Origin: Ursus arctos
Lineage: Eukaryota; Chordata; Mammalia; Carnivora; Ursidae
DNA length: 64,000 bases
Reading direction: 5' to 3'
Assembly: GCF_023065955.2 (NCBI RefSeq)
Contig: NW_026622997.1
Location: forward strand, 9,906,001-9,970,000
Both the position numbers and the translations under genes were made by a program. Of the stretch, positions 46,451 to 57,538 are shown piece by piece (position 1 is the first letter of the stretch; each line of letters begins with the position of its first letter). The notes under the pieces were generated by a model. The model did not search any database, was not told the DNA's origin, and was given only the letters and a program-made list of their open reading frames with translations.

Positions 46451-48251
46451 CTATAATTTTGATGGATTCATGTCTCACATCGAGGTCTTTGATCCATTTT
46501 GAGTTTATCTTTGTGTATGGTGTGAGAGAATGGTCCAGTTTCATTCTTCTGCATGGAGCTGTCCAATTTTCCCAGCACCATTTATTGAAGAGACGGTCTT
46601 TTTTCCATTGGATAGTTTTTCCTGCTTTGTCGAAGATTAGTTGACCATAGAGTTGAGGGTCCATATCTAGGCTCTCTATTCTGTTCCATTGATCTATGCG
46701 TCTGTTTTTGTGCCAGTACCACGCTGTCTTGGTGATCACAGCTTTGTAATATAGCTTGAATCAGGCAACGTGATGCCCCCAGCTTTGTTTTTCTTTTTCA
46801 ACATTTCCTTGGCGATTTGGGGTCTTTTCTGAATCCATACAAATTTTAAGATTGTTCCAGCTCTTTGAAAACCGCCATTGGTATTTTGATCAGGATGGCG
46901 TTGAAAGTATAGATTGCTCTGGGCAGCATAGACGTTTTAACAGTGTTTATTCTTTCAATCCATGAGCATGGAATGTTTTTCCATCTTTTTGTGTCTTCTT
47001 CAATTTCTTTCATAAGTGTTTTGTAGTTTCTAAAGTATAGAGCCTTTACCTCTTTGATTAAGTTTATTCCTAGAGGAGAACATAGGCAGTAATCTCGTCA
47101 ACATCAGTCACAGGAACTTCTTTCAAGACACATCTCCAAAGGCAAGGAAAACAAAAGTGAAAATGAACTTTTGGGACTTCATCAAGATAAAAAGCTTCTG
47201 CACAGTGAAGGAAACAGTCAACAAAACAAAGAGGCAACCCACGGAATAGGAGAAGATATTTGCAAATGACACTACAGATAAAGGGCTGGTATCCAAGATC
47301 TGTAAAGAACTTCTCAAACTTAACACCCAAAAAACAAATAATCAAGTCAAAAAATGGGCAGAAGACATGAACAGACACTTCTCCAAAAGAAGATATACGA
47401 ATGGCTAACAGACCCATGAAAAAATGTTCAACATTGTTAGCCATCAGGGAAATTCAAATGAAAACCACATTGAGATACCACCTTATGCCAGTTAGAATGG
47501 CAAAAATTAACAAGGCAGGAAACAACAAATGCTGGAGAGGATGTGGAGAAAGGGGAACCCTCTTATGCTGTTGGTGGGAATGCAAGTTGGTACAGCCACT
47601 TTGGAAAGCAGTGTGGAGGTTCCTCAAAAAGTTAAAAATAGAGCTGCCTTATGACCCAGAAATTGCACTACTGGGTATTTACCCCAAAGATACAGATGTA
47701 GTGAAAAGAAGGACCACATGCACCCCAATGTTCACAGCAGCAATGTCCACAATGGCCAAATGTGGAAGGAGCTGAGATGCCCTTCAACAGATGAATGGAT
47801 AAAGAAGATGAGGTCCACATATACAATGGAATATTACTCAGGCATCAGAATGGATGAGAATACCCACCATTTGCATCGACATGGATGGAACTAGAGAAGA
47901 GTATGCTAAGTGAAGTAAGTCAAGCCAAGAAAGACAATTATCATATGATTTCACTTATATGTGGAACATAAGAAATAGCAGGGAGAACATTAGGAAAAGA
48001 AAAGAGAAAAAATGAAGGGGAGAAATCAGAGGGGGAGAAGAACCATGAGAGACTATGGACTCTGAGAAACAAACTGAGGGTTTCAGAGGGGAGGGGTTGG
48101 AGAGGTGGGTTAGCCAGTGATGGGTATTAAGGAGGGCATGTATTGCATTGGGCACTGGGTGTTATACACAAACAATGAATCATGGAACACTACATCAAAA
48201 ACTAAGGATGTACTGTATGATGACTAATATAACATCATAAAAAGAAAAACA
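46451..48251 (+). mobile_element. 5'-truncated L1 with 5' inversion (twin priming)
   Basis: 46451-47072 carries ORF2 in reverse; 47073-48251 carries the following ORF2 C-terminus and 3'UTR in forward orientation, ending in atcataaaaagaaaaac. The whole is flanked by a perfect 16-bp target duplication aacatttgaaagcact (46435-46450, 48252-48267), so both orientations entered in one event. The junction near 47072 (ttattcctag|aggagaacatag) shows little or no spare sequence. The insertion site tttt|aacatt agrees with the L1 endonuclease preference. Confidence 0.96.
47073..47820 (+). pseudogene. L1 ORF2 C-terminal pseudogene fragment
   Basis: A 124-codon open piece (47401-47775) includes [20 protein letters not shown] and [18 protein letters not shown], typical of the cysteine-rich end of ORF2p, with its binding-type cysteines kept. 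The upstream part of the same domain lies before a frameshift. The inverted counterpart at 46353-46739 (minus) encodes [19 protein letters not shown], which precedes it in a normal ORF2. Confidence 0.9.
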
Positions 48252-48267
48252 AACATTTGAAAGCACT

Positions 48268-48560
48268 GATTGCATGGACATCATGTTGTAAAGTTGTGGT
48301 GTGCCCACAGATAACATTGTGATCCTTGTTGAGTGTCTTCTGGGGCTGTTTTCTATTCTGTAAGATAACCAAGTTGGTGTTCATGATCAATGTGATTCTA
48401 CTTAAACTTTCAGATCCTCACACAGAAAGAGTATTCTTGTTTAGATATAATTTGAACAAGTTTATTTATCTTCTTTTTTTTCAGCCCAGCACAGAGAAGA
48501 AAATGGGAATTATTATGGCTTATTTTTTAACTTTCTCTTTTAAAAAAATTTTTTTTAAAG
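48268..48560. other. Unassigned sequence
   Basis: Nothing recognised. The 138-codon plus ORF from 48326 gains its length by running into the SINE and is not a gene. Confidence 0.4.
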
Positions 48561-48564
48561 TATC

Positions 48565-48765
48565 TTTTTTTTTTTTTTTAAGATTTTATTTATTTGACAG
48601 AGAGAGAGAGACAGCCAGAGAGAGAGGGAACACAAGCAGGGGAAGTGGGAGAGGAAAATGCAGGCTCCCAGCAGAGGAGCCTGATGTGGGGCTCGATCCC
48701 AGGACTCTGGGATCACGCCCTGAGCCGAAGGCAGACGCTTAACGACTGAGCCACCCAGGCACCCC
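48565..48765 (-). mobile_element. SINEC, intermediate/young, full length
   Basis: Reverse SINE: T-run, aagattttatttatttgaca, gacagccagagagagaggga, ggatcacgccctgagccgaa, gactgagccacccaggcacc. The flanks are T/A-rich, so the target duplication is not certain. Confidence 0.94.
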
Positions 48766-48769
48766 TCTT

Positions 48770-49218
48770 TTTAAAATTTCTTAATTTTTTACATTTCTCT
48801 TAACTAAATAATTGAGGGCAGCTCATAACAAGGAAATGAATTTATGATACAATATAAAAATAAAGAGGACCACATATGGAAGTGGAAATGAAAGTGAGAA
48901 AGAACCATATGAAAAGATGACAGATATGCCGTTTGTTAGGACCTGTGGATGCCCAAGGGTGTTGACAGGCTGAGAGGCAGGCTTCCGGACAGGGAAGGGG
49001 GGGTGAGCTGGGCTAGCAGGTAGTGGTACCAGGACCCTGTTGGGGGATTATCCTGGGGCTGGGTGAGGGCCTTTGTCTCTTCAGTTGTGCACCCTACAGA
49101 CTCTCATACCTCTTCTCTTAGGACTGTGGCATCAGTGTTACCCCTTAAGTGTTTCAAAATGCAGTTTACCTCCCCAGGCCCATTAAAAGAAAAGAAACAG
49201 TTCATTAGCTATAATCAA
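48770..49218. other. Unassigned sequence
   Basis: No repeat family or gene was supported; GC rises toward the right. Confidence 0.35.
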
Positions 49219-49830
49219 CTAAAACATGGCAGTGGTCTGTGGGTCTGATGATGGCTGACACTGAGCCTTGGCCTGTTCTGGAACGCCCTCTGCCCCCTTT
49301 GCTGGAAGCCCCGGGCCCTCTCTGCCCTTCTGTGCCTCCCTTTCTGAGCTCACACTGGTTTCTGGGCATGTGGTCACGGACATGGATGTCAGCCTAGATT
49401 CCAGGTCACCAAACGTCACAGAAGCCATTGCGTTTTTTCCTGTGGTGACCTCAAGGTGAGCGGCCTTCCAGGTCCGGTTTCTCTGTGTCTGAAATCGTGA
49501 TTCAGAAAGGCCACCGTGGCCGCTTCCTGCGGAGAGACTGGCTGTCGTTGTGGCAAGGACCTCGTTCTCCACGGGGAGCATTTGCTGGCCAGTGCCATCG
49601 CTGCACAGGAGAGGGGACATGGCGATGACGCAGTAAGTGCCCTGGGAGGATCACAGGGATTCGTAACAGATCCAGCAGACTTGAAGGGGGCCTGAGGTAG
49701 ATGGCCTGAGGTAGATGGCGGGGCCGGCAGCCCCCTGGCCTTCTCCTCGTGTCTCGCGCACTGTGCAGTGTCCTCCTGGATACACTCTGCCTCCCTGTTC
49801 CGCTCCGCCGAGAGGCCAGCTGTTGGCAGT
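49219..49830 (-). other. CpG-enriched patch with a 133-codon minus-strand ORF
   Basis: The ORF runs from ATG at 49620 to a stop ending at 49219, with a G at -3 (atcgccATGt). The product is serine/threonine/glutamate-rich, with no domain, signal peptide or membrane segment I recognise (begins MSPLLCSDGTGQQML). About 11 CpG sites occur in 49470-49635, and more follow to 49820, unusual for this AT-rich window. It could be a decayed CpG island, an exon, or chance. I assign no function. Confidence 0.2.
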
Positions 49831-49958
49831 TGAGCTGGTGGTTTAGGGAGGAGGCAGCGTATTAGAGGAGTGAGTGGTCACAGAAGCAGCACAAGTGCAC
49901 CTCCTTGAAGCCTCCGTCTGTAGGACGAGTTTTGCCAGGTGATGGATTCGGCTTAACA

Positions 49959-49984
49959 CCCCCCCCCCCCCCCCCCCCCCCCCC
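49959..49984 (+). repeat. C26 homopolymer
   Basis: Twenty-six consecutive C bases between gcttaaca and ggtctcag. The length is prone to sequencing or assembly error. No SINE body surrounds it, unlike the C17 run at 39611. Confidence 0.95.
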
Positions 49985-50044
49985 GGTCTCAGTATGACGG
50001 GAGTGAGGGGTCCTGATCAGGACAACTGAGATTCATCTGCATTA

Positions 50045-50265
50045 TTCAACTCGGTGGAAAAACTGTGGGTTTTGGAGTTAGATCTGGCCTTCTGATTCTT
50101 ACCAGCACCCGTTTTTGGTGTGTGTTAACTGGAGCCTCATTTTCCTTTTCTACAAAATAATATCAGTCTTGGATTGTGACAGTGACTAAATGAGATAATA
50201 TATGTGAAGTGCCCAGCTAGTGACTCAACAAATAATAATAATGCCATTATTATGATTACAGTTAT
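50045..50265 (+). mobile_element. MIR, sense
   Basis: gtgggttttggagttagatc, tcattttccttttctacaaa, tgactaaatgagataatata and gaagtgcccagctagtgact follow the MIR consensus from the tRNA-like part to the 3' tail. Confidence 0.75.
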
Positions 50266-51585
50266 TTGTTCTTCTACCAAACCTTTAATAAGAGATGTTA
50301 GTGAAACGATAGGTAGCTTTTAGAGATGGTGGTCTTTGATTCCGCTGTAAAGGTAAAAAATCTGAAAGGCAAGCTGCTATTTTGATATTTGGAAAATATC
50401 AGAAAGACCCAAGGCTGCCTAGGTTATAAAATTGGTAGCTCGACAGGGGTATTGCCTCACCCCCAGGTAACTTAAATTGAGAGGCATCTTGGTTATACAG
50501 AAAGATCAACTCCAGAGCTCTATTACATAGCAGTTTACCCACAACTTTTCAGACACACACGTGTAAAAGAGGTCCACACACTCTTCGTGCAGAACAGGTG
50601 ATAGAAATTCAGAGAGGAGAGGAATTTCAGCTTAGTGTTTGAATTTTGTATTTGAGAATAGCAGGCAATTAATGCTATAAAGTGGCACAGGAAAGTGGCT
50701 TGAACTTTAAAAACATTTCTTTTCCTCCATTCTCCCACTTCACCCGGAGATATTCACATTTATATTAATTATCTCCGTAGCTCATATTAAGTTATGCAGT
50801 AGAATCTGAATTTCAAATAAATGTCAAAATCAGAAAATAGGCCTATAATCTTTCGCAGACAGCTATGAAGCAAATGGACTTTCTGTTTTTGAAGCATTTT
50901 GTCCTATGAAGCACAGACCTTATTTTTCAAATACCTTGTCACCAACACAAGTAGAAAATCTCGTTAAATACGCCTCAGGGGTGCTGGGGATCATGGCAGG
51001 ATGCGGAGTTACAGAAGAAGGAGCAGGGGCCTGGCGACGCCTCATGAGCCTGGGCCTGGTCCGCCTCACACTGACTCCCAGGGATGAGCTGTCCCCCGGA
51101 AGTCTCTTTCCTGGCTCACCCAGGTTTCTCATCTGGAAGGTCAGGATAGTAAATGAGTGATCTTCAGTGTTTCTCAGTATTCCACTTCGATGAGGAGACA
51201 TATGAGCCACGCTTTGCATGTTTTACCCAGCCATTCCTGAAAAAGATGTGTGTTTTGTTCCTCGAAGTGGCCCATGCAACTTGTCTGGGTGCACCTCGTC
51301 ATCACTTCCAGCAGTGATTTTCTGTGTGTGTGTGCATGCTTGTGTTTCTTTGCGTTGTTGGAGCCTTTAAAGCTATTTGCATGAAATTCCAGTTTATCAA
51401 GTATATAGAAGTAGAGCTGCTGTGCCGCTGTGGAATCATGAGGGCCAGGGTCCTTCCTGTCTAGTTGTCACCCCCTGAGCCACTTCCATAGAACCCTAGG
51501 GTTTGAAAACTAGACATTACAGGGTGAGAGCCATACTCTTGAGTGCACCACTTTGGGCTTGGTCTAGTCCCATTTTTACTTTTGC
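50266..51585. other. Unassigned sequence, no gene seen
   Basis: Two overlapping 84- and 99-codon ORFs on opposite strands at 50906-51219 have no recognisable features. Slight GC enrichment at 50980-51130. Confidence 0.35.
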
Positions 51586-51589
51586 CCAT

Positions 51590-53380
51590 TTTTTCATTTT
51601 GTTATGAAAAATTTTAAGCATACAGTACAATTTCAAAAACTTTTACAATGAACCTCTGTAAAGCCACCACCTGGGTTCTTTTTTTTTTTTTTTTTTGATT
51701 CTTTTAATTAACACGTTACTGTGCTCATTTTACCACATATCTGTCTATTCCTCTGTCCATCCACCAATCCCGTCCATCCATCAATCCCATCCATCTCTTT
51801 TTTGAAAATAAATTTCAAAGGAAGTTGCAGACTTTCTCCAAATGCATATAAAAATATAATTCTGTTTTTGAAGGCATAATTTACGTACAGTGAAATGCAT
51901 AGATTGAGTTCTGACAAATGTGTATATGTGTGTAATTCAAGCCCTCATCAAGATACAAAACATTACTTACATTATATACCCCAAGGAGTCACCTCATGCC
52001 CCTTTTGAAGATTAATCTGCACTCCCACCCTCCAAAGGAAGGCGTTGTTTTAATTCTTTTTCCACTATACGTTAATTTTATCTCTTATATTACCTTACAT
52101 AAAGGTAGTCTTTTGTGACTGGTTTCTTTCACTCATCATGATGTTTCTGAGATTCATCCATTTGTGCCTTTAGTAACTTGTGTGTATGTATGTAACGGTA
52201 TTCCACTGTCGGATGCCATTGTTTGTTTATTCTTATATTGATGAACATCTGGGCGGTTTCTGCTTTGGAGCTGTTATCAGTAAAGTTACAATGAATGTTC
52301 TCATGCAAGTCTTTTGTTGTAGACATATTCTCTTGGTTAAATATCTGGGATTAGAATTGTTGGGTCATAGGACAGGTGCATGTTTAGTTTGATAAAACGT
52401 TGCTCTGAAGAGGTGATATAATTTTATGTCACCCCTAACAAATATATGCGAGTTTTGATTGCTCCGTATCTTCTCCAACAGTTGGTGTTGTCTGTCTTTT
52501 ATTTTTTTAATTAATCAATTATTTTAATTTTAATTTTTATTTATTTGTCAGAGAGAGAGCACAAGCAGGGAGAGTAGCAGGCAGAGGAGCAAGTCCTGCT
52601 GAGCAGGGAGCCCTACATGGGGCTCGATCCTAGGACTCCGGGATCATGACCTGAGCCGAAGGCGGACGCTTAACCCACTGAGCCACCCAGATGTCCCAGT
52701 GTTGTCTGTCTTTTAAATTTTAGTTATTATACTGTTATAATAATAATTAGTGTTATAGTGGCAATAACTAGTAGTGGTATTTCACTAGGTTTTATTTGCT
52801 TTTTCTTGCTGACTATTGATGTCAAGCACTTTTATATGTGCTTATCAGCCATTCATATATCTTCTTTGAAGTGTATTGAAATTATTTGTTCATTTGTTTT
52901 AACTGGATTATTTGTCTTTCTACTATTGAATTATGGGGACTCTTTATATATCACAGCTTCAATATTCATATTTTGCAAATATTTACTCCTACTCTTTGGC
53001 TTCTGTATTCATTTTCTTAAAGATGTCTTTTGAAGAAAAGAAAATTTTAATTTTCAAAAAAATTCATTTTATCTATATGTTCTTTCATGATTATTGCTAT
53101 TTTCTAAGAAGCTTTTGTCTACTCCAAGTTATAAAAATATTCTCATACATTGTCTTCTCAAAGCTTCACATTTTGTTCATTAGTTTTTATGTTTAGGTCT
53201 TTGATGTATCCTGAATTAATTTATGTATATGCTCCGAAGGAGTGGCTCTGCCTTTTTGCCACTCCCCAACATCATCTCTGGCTTCTGCTACTCTGGCTGA
53301 CTGGTTATTCTTTTAATGTATATACACTTATGGCTGTGTACTTGCTTATTCTGTTCTTTCTTCTCTCTCCTCCGTAAATA
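51590..53380 (-). mobile_element. Old L1 (L1M/L1ME-type) 3'UTR and ORF2 end, antisense, split by a SINE
   Basis: Antisense order: ttttaagcatacagtacaat, gtgaaatgcatagattgagt, ccctcatcaagatacaaaac, tgtgactggtttctttcact, gggattagaattgttgggtc, then after the SINE tgatgtcaagcacttttata, tttaactggattatttgtct, gtttaggtctttgatgtatc. This is the 3'UTR and the end of ORF2 of an ancient L1. A SINE sits at 52502-52698. Confidence 0.8.
52502..52698 (-). mobile_element. SINEC inserted in the old L1
   Basis: Reverse SINE: aattttaatttttatttatt, agagagagcacaagcaggga, gggatcatgacctgagccga, actgagccacccagatgtcc. Perfect 17-bp target duplication gtgttgtctgtctttta at 52485-52501 and 52699-52715. Confidence 0.97.
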
Positions 53381-53555
53381 TTTATTGGGTCTTTATAATG
53401 TGCTCGGTTCTGGGCTTAGTATTGGGTATATTCTGTTGAACAAAATATAAATAATCCATGCCACTGTGCATCTGGTAGTCTAACAAAGATAAATACACAC
53501 TAAGCAAATACACACAAATGCTTTTATATTTATGTCTGGTGAAATTTTATTTATC
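53381..53555. repeat. Ancient repeat core (tattgggtctttataatgtg type)
   Basis: aaatatttattgggtcttta, ggttctgggcttagtattgg and gttgaacaaaatataaataa resemble the same 'tgagcacctactatgtgcc' mammalian core seen at 32166. Family not resolved. Confidence 0.4.
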
Positions 53556-54379
53556 CTTTAAAATTCACCTTAATTGAGTATTTGAAAACCAGTTATTGTA
53601 ATCCACAGTATCAACAGACTAAAGAAAATCATGTGGCCATATCAGTTAATAAAGAAAAACCATTTGACAAAATCTAGTATTCATTCAAGATAAAATCTCT
53701 CAGCAGAGTAGGAGTAAAGGGGATCTTTCTCAACTTGGTAAAGGGCATCTATAAAAATCCTCCAGTTAACATCATATTTAATGCTCAAAGACTGAATGCT
53801 TTCTAAGTTTGGGAACAAGGCACGGATGTCTTCTTTCAACACTCTGTTCAACATTGTATTGGAAGTTCTAGCCACTGCAGTTAAGGCATTAACAAGAAAT
53901 CAAAGGCATTCAGGTTGGAAAAAAAGAAACAAAACTATCCCTATTTACAGATGATATGATTGTAGAATATCCCAAAGAATCTACCAAAAACAAAACAAAA
54001 CAAAACAAAACGCCCTCCTAAAACTAATAAGTGATTTCTGCAAGGTCACAGGATATAATACCAACAAATAAAAATCCATCACATTTGTATATACTAGCAA
54101 AGAACATGTGGGAACTAAAATTATAAACACAAAACTAATTATAGTTACTGTTCAGAAAATGAAATACTTAGGAAAACCTGTCTTGTATCTATATGCTGAA
54201 GATTATAAAATGCTTTTGAAAGAAGTCAAAGACCTAAATAAATGTAGAGACATACTGTGCTAACATATTGGAAGACTCAAAATAATGAAGATGTCAGTTC
54301 TCCTTCAGTAGTTCAATGCAATTATTATGAAAACCCCAGCAAAGTTTTTTGTTTGTTTCACTTAAAGACGTCCTTGATG

Positions 54380-55035
54380 AAGCAGTAAAATTATTAATCC
54401 TACTAAATTTTAATGTTTGAACACTTGTCTCCTTAGAAATGTATATAAAAGTTTTCATTTTATAACAGTTTTAGATTTACAGAAAAATTGGGAAGAATGA
54501 AGAATTTCCATGCATCCCATACCCGGTTTTCCCCTCTTTTTAACATTTTACATTACTGTGGTTCATTTGTTACAATTAACGAACCAGTACTGATAAATTG
54601 TTATTAACTAAAGTCCATGCTTTATTCAGATTTCTTTATTTTTTACATAATATCCTCTTTCTATTTCAGAATCCCATCCAGGGTACCACATTATTTGTCA
54701 TCTTTCTCTTCAGCTGGACGGTTTGTTAGACTTTCCTTGATTTTGATGACCTTGACAGTTTCAAGGAGTATCTGTGGGATACTTTTAGAATGTCTGTCTC
54801 AGTTGGGATTTGTGTGATGTTTTTCTCATGATTAGACTAGGGTGATGTGCTTTTTTGGGAGAACAACCACAGTAGTAATGGACATTTTCAGCACATCATA
54901 TCGTGGGTTCATACTATCATGTAACTTATCACTGTCAGTGTTGTCCTTCATCACTTGGCTGAGGTGGTGTTTGTCAGGCTTCTCCGCTGTAAAGTGACAC
55001 CCTCATTCCCTTCTCTACTGTACTCTTTGTTTGTT
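54380..55035 (-). mobile_element. Old L1 3'UTR-like fragment inserted in the sense L1
   Basis: acagttttagatttacagaa, gttacaattaacgaaccagt, attaactaaagtccatgctt, tgatgaccttgacagtttca, tgatgtttttctcatgatta and ttatcactgtcagtgttgtc follow an ancient L1 3'UTR type that I read as antisense. The duplicated host words cagcaaagttttttg (about 54339) and cagcaagattttttat (about 55348) bracket this insertion plus the SINE. Confidence 0.5.
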
Positions 55036-55047
55036 TTAAACTAATTT

Positions 55048-55099
55048 TCTTTCTTTCTTTTTTTTTTTTTTTAAGACTTTATGCATTCGAAAGAGGGAA

Positions 55100-55133
<34 letters not shown>

Positions 55134-55136
55134 TGC

Positions 55137-55169
<33 letters not shown>

Positions 55170-55327
55170 TGCCCGCGTGCATATACCAGCAGGGGAGCGG
55201 CAGAGGGAGAGGGAGAAGCAGGCTCCCACTGATCAGGAATCCCAACGCGGGGCTCGATCCCAGGACTCCAAGATCATGACCTGAGCCAAAGTCAGATGCT
55301 TAACCTACTGAGCCACCCAGGTCCCCC
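55048..55327 (-). mobile_element. SINEC with duplicated (GA)n block
   Basis: Reverse SINE: ttctttctttcttttttttt tail, GA-rich body, ggctcgatcccaggactcca, actgagccacccaggtcccc. The GA block plus gcgtgcccg occurs twice in tandem (55103-55139, 55140-55175), lengthening the element to about 280 bp. Confidence 0.9.
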
Positions 55328-55664
55328 TTTAGGTACTCTTTGGAATCAGCAAGATTTTTTATACATAAGCTTCTTCTAAAATTTATAGGCAAAGACATAG
55401 GTCCTGGAATAGTTAAAAATCATCCTGAAAAAGAACAAAGTCAGTGGAATCACTCTACCTCTTATTAAAACCTACTATAGCTGTAGTAAAAAGTAAGGCA
55501 TATGGTATTGGTGGAGGGATAAACACAAAATAGAGAATCTTGAAAAAAGCAATTTAATGGAAGAAGGATAACCTTTTCACAGAATGGTGCTGGAGCAATT
55601 GGACATTCATTGGCACAACAAATCATGGCTTAACCCTCACACCTTATATAAAAATGAACTCAAA

Positions 55665-55860
55665 GGGGCGCCTGGGTGGCACAGCGGTTAAGCGTCTGCC
55701 TTCGGCTCAGGGCGTGATCCCGGCGTTATGGGATCGAGCCCCACATCAGGCTCCTCCACTATGAGCCTGCTTCTTCCTCTCCCACTCCCCCTGCTTGTGT
55801 TCCCTCTCTCGCTGGCTGTCTCTATTTCTGTCAAATAAATAAATAAAATCTTTAAAAAAA
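55665..55860 (+). mobile_element. Young bear-type SINEC, sense, full length
   Basis: Begins ggggcgcctgggtggcacag with the tRNA-like A/B-box head, then cggctcagggcgtgatcccg, cctgcttcttcctctcccac, tgtgttccctctctcgctgg and ends ataaataaataaaatcttt plus A-run. Perfect 15-bp target duplication aaaaatgaactcaaa at 55650-55664 and 55861-55875. This is the clearest copy for subtype diagnosis. Confidence 0.98.
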
Positions 55861-56694
55861 AAAAATGAACTCAAAATGGGTCATGAACTTAACTGTAAAA
55901 TGCAAAAGTATAATTCTGTTAGAAAAACATGGGGTTCTAGGGCTTGACAAGTAATTCCAAGACTTGACACCCAAACCATGATTCATAAGAAAAAGAAATT
56001 GATGAATTGGATCTCAGCAAAATTGGATTTTTACTTGCTAAAGAGCCAGTTAAGAGGATGAAAATATAAATTGCAAGGCTGGGAGAAAATATTTGCAAAC
56101 TACATGTTTGATAAAGGACCAGTATCCAACATACACAGAACTTTCAAAATTCGACAATAAAACAGAGAAAAAAATAGTACAATTAGAAAATGGACAAAAC
56201 CCTGAATGGATGTTTTACCGAAGAAGATCTACAGATGGCAGATAAGCATACAAAAAGATGTTCATCATCATTACCCATTAGGGAAATGCAGATTTAAACC
56301 ACAATGTGATATCACTACATGCCTGTCAGAATGGCAAAAGTAGAAAGTAGTGTGACAACCCCAAATGGTCAGTGAGGGTGTAGCGAACCCGCGTCACTCA
56401 GACATTGTTGGTAGGAAGTAAAATGTACAGCGACTGTGGAAAACAGTTTGGCAGTTTCTTATAAAACCAAACACACAACTCCCATGCGACCCAGCAATTA
56501 CACTCTTGAGCATTTATCCCAGAGACATGAAAACATATGTTCACATGAAAATCTGTACATGAATGTTCATAGCAGCTTTTTTCCCCCTTATACGAGCCGA
56601 AACACGGAAACACCCCGGATATCCTTCAAAGGTTGAATCATTAAACTGTAGTACATTCATACTATGGTATAAAGCAAAAACTCTCCCTTTTTTC

Positions 56695-57341
56695 CCTTCC
56701 TGTGTAGGAGAAACCCAGTTCTTCCCTATGGTGTATTTCTTCTTCCTGTGTGTCTGTCTTTTTTACCTTTACAGAGAATGCTTCACTTCTGATACTTCTG
56801 GTCACTGACTATCTGGAGATTTTTCTCCACATCAATAAGCAATTCTCAGACATCAGCTAGGTGTCCCATAATTTAACTCAATTCTATCACTCCAGCCAAA
56901 GGTAATGTCATACCCCACAGGTTAAGGGCTCAGTCTCGTAACACACAGTTATACGCTTCAGATGCCCTTCACAAATGTCATCTGTGCTTCTGAGCAACTG
57001 CCTATAAATTAGAAGTTCCTTCAACCCCCTCCTCAGTTTTGATTAATTTGCTGGAGTGACGCACAGAACTCAGGGAAATATTTATGTTTACCAGTTTATT
57101 AAAGGCCACGATTAAGGGTACAGATGAACAGCTAGATGAAGAGATACATAGGGTGAGGTCTGGTGGGGGCTCCTGAGTGCAGTTGCTTCTCTCTCTGTGG
57201 AGTTGGGGTGCATTACCCTCCTAGTGTGGATGTGTTCAACCTGGAAATTCTCTGAACCTTGCATTATTAGGATTTTATGGAGGCTTCCTCACACAGGCAT
57301 GATCAATTATTAACTCCATTTCTAGGCTCTCTCCTCTCCTT
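56695..57341 (-). mobile_element. Ancient ERVL/MaLR-type LTR, copy 2
   Basis: Shares ordered blocks with 29345-30070: ccccacaggttaagggctca, cttcaaccccctcctcagtt, tttgctggagtgacgcacag, cagtttattaaaggccacga, cagatgaacagctagatgaa, ggattttatggaggcttcct. A reversed AATAAA lies in the ttattaaagg block. It interrupts the sense L1 between ORF2 and its 3'UTR. Subfamily not resolved. Confidence 0.5.
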
Positions 57342-57538
57342 GGGCCCCAGGGTGGCTCAGTCAGTTAAGCATCTGCCTTTGGCTCAGATCATGATCTCAG
57401 GGTCCTAGGATTGAGCCCCGCATCAAGCTCCCTGCTCATCGGGGAGTGTGCTTCTCCCTTTCCCTCTGCCTGCTGCTCTCCCTGCTCATGCTCTCTCTCT
57501 CTCTGTCAAATAAATAAAATCTTAAAGAAAAAGAAAAA
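57342..57538 (+). mobile_element. SINEC, sense, Can-type
   Basis: gggccccagggtggctcagt, tctgcctttggctcagatca, gcctgctgctctccctgctc and ctctgtcaaataaataaaat. The older caniform subtype (ggtggctcagtcagttaag) rather than the bear subtype. No clear target duplication. Confidence 0.93.

Noticed and set aside
55665..55738. tRNA-like sequence at the SINE head
   Set aside because: It is the tRNA-Lys-derived promoter part of the SINE, continued by the SINE body and flanked by a target duplication, so it is not a tRNA gene.
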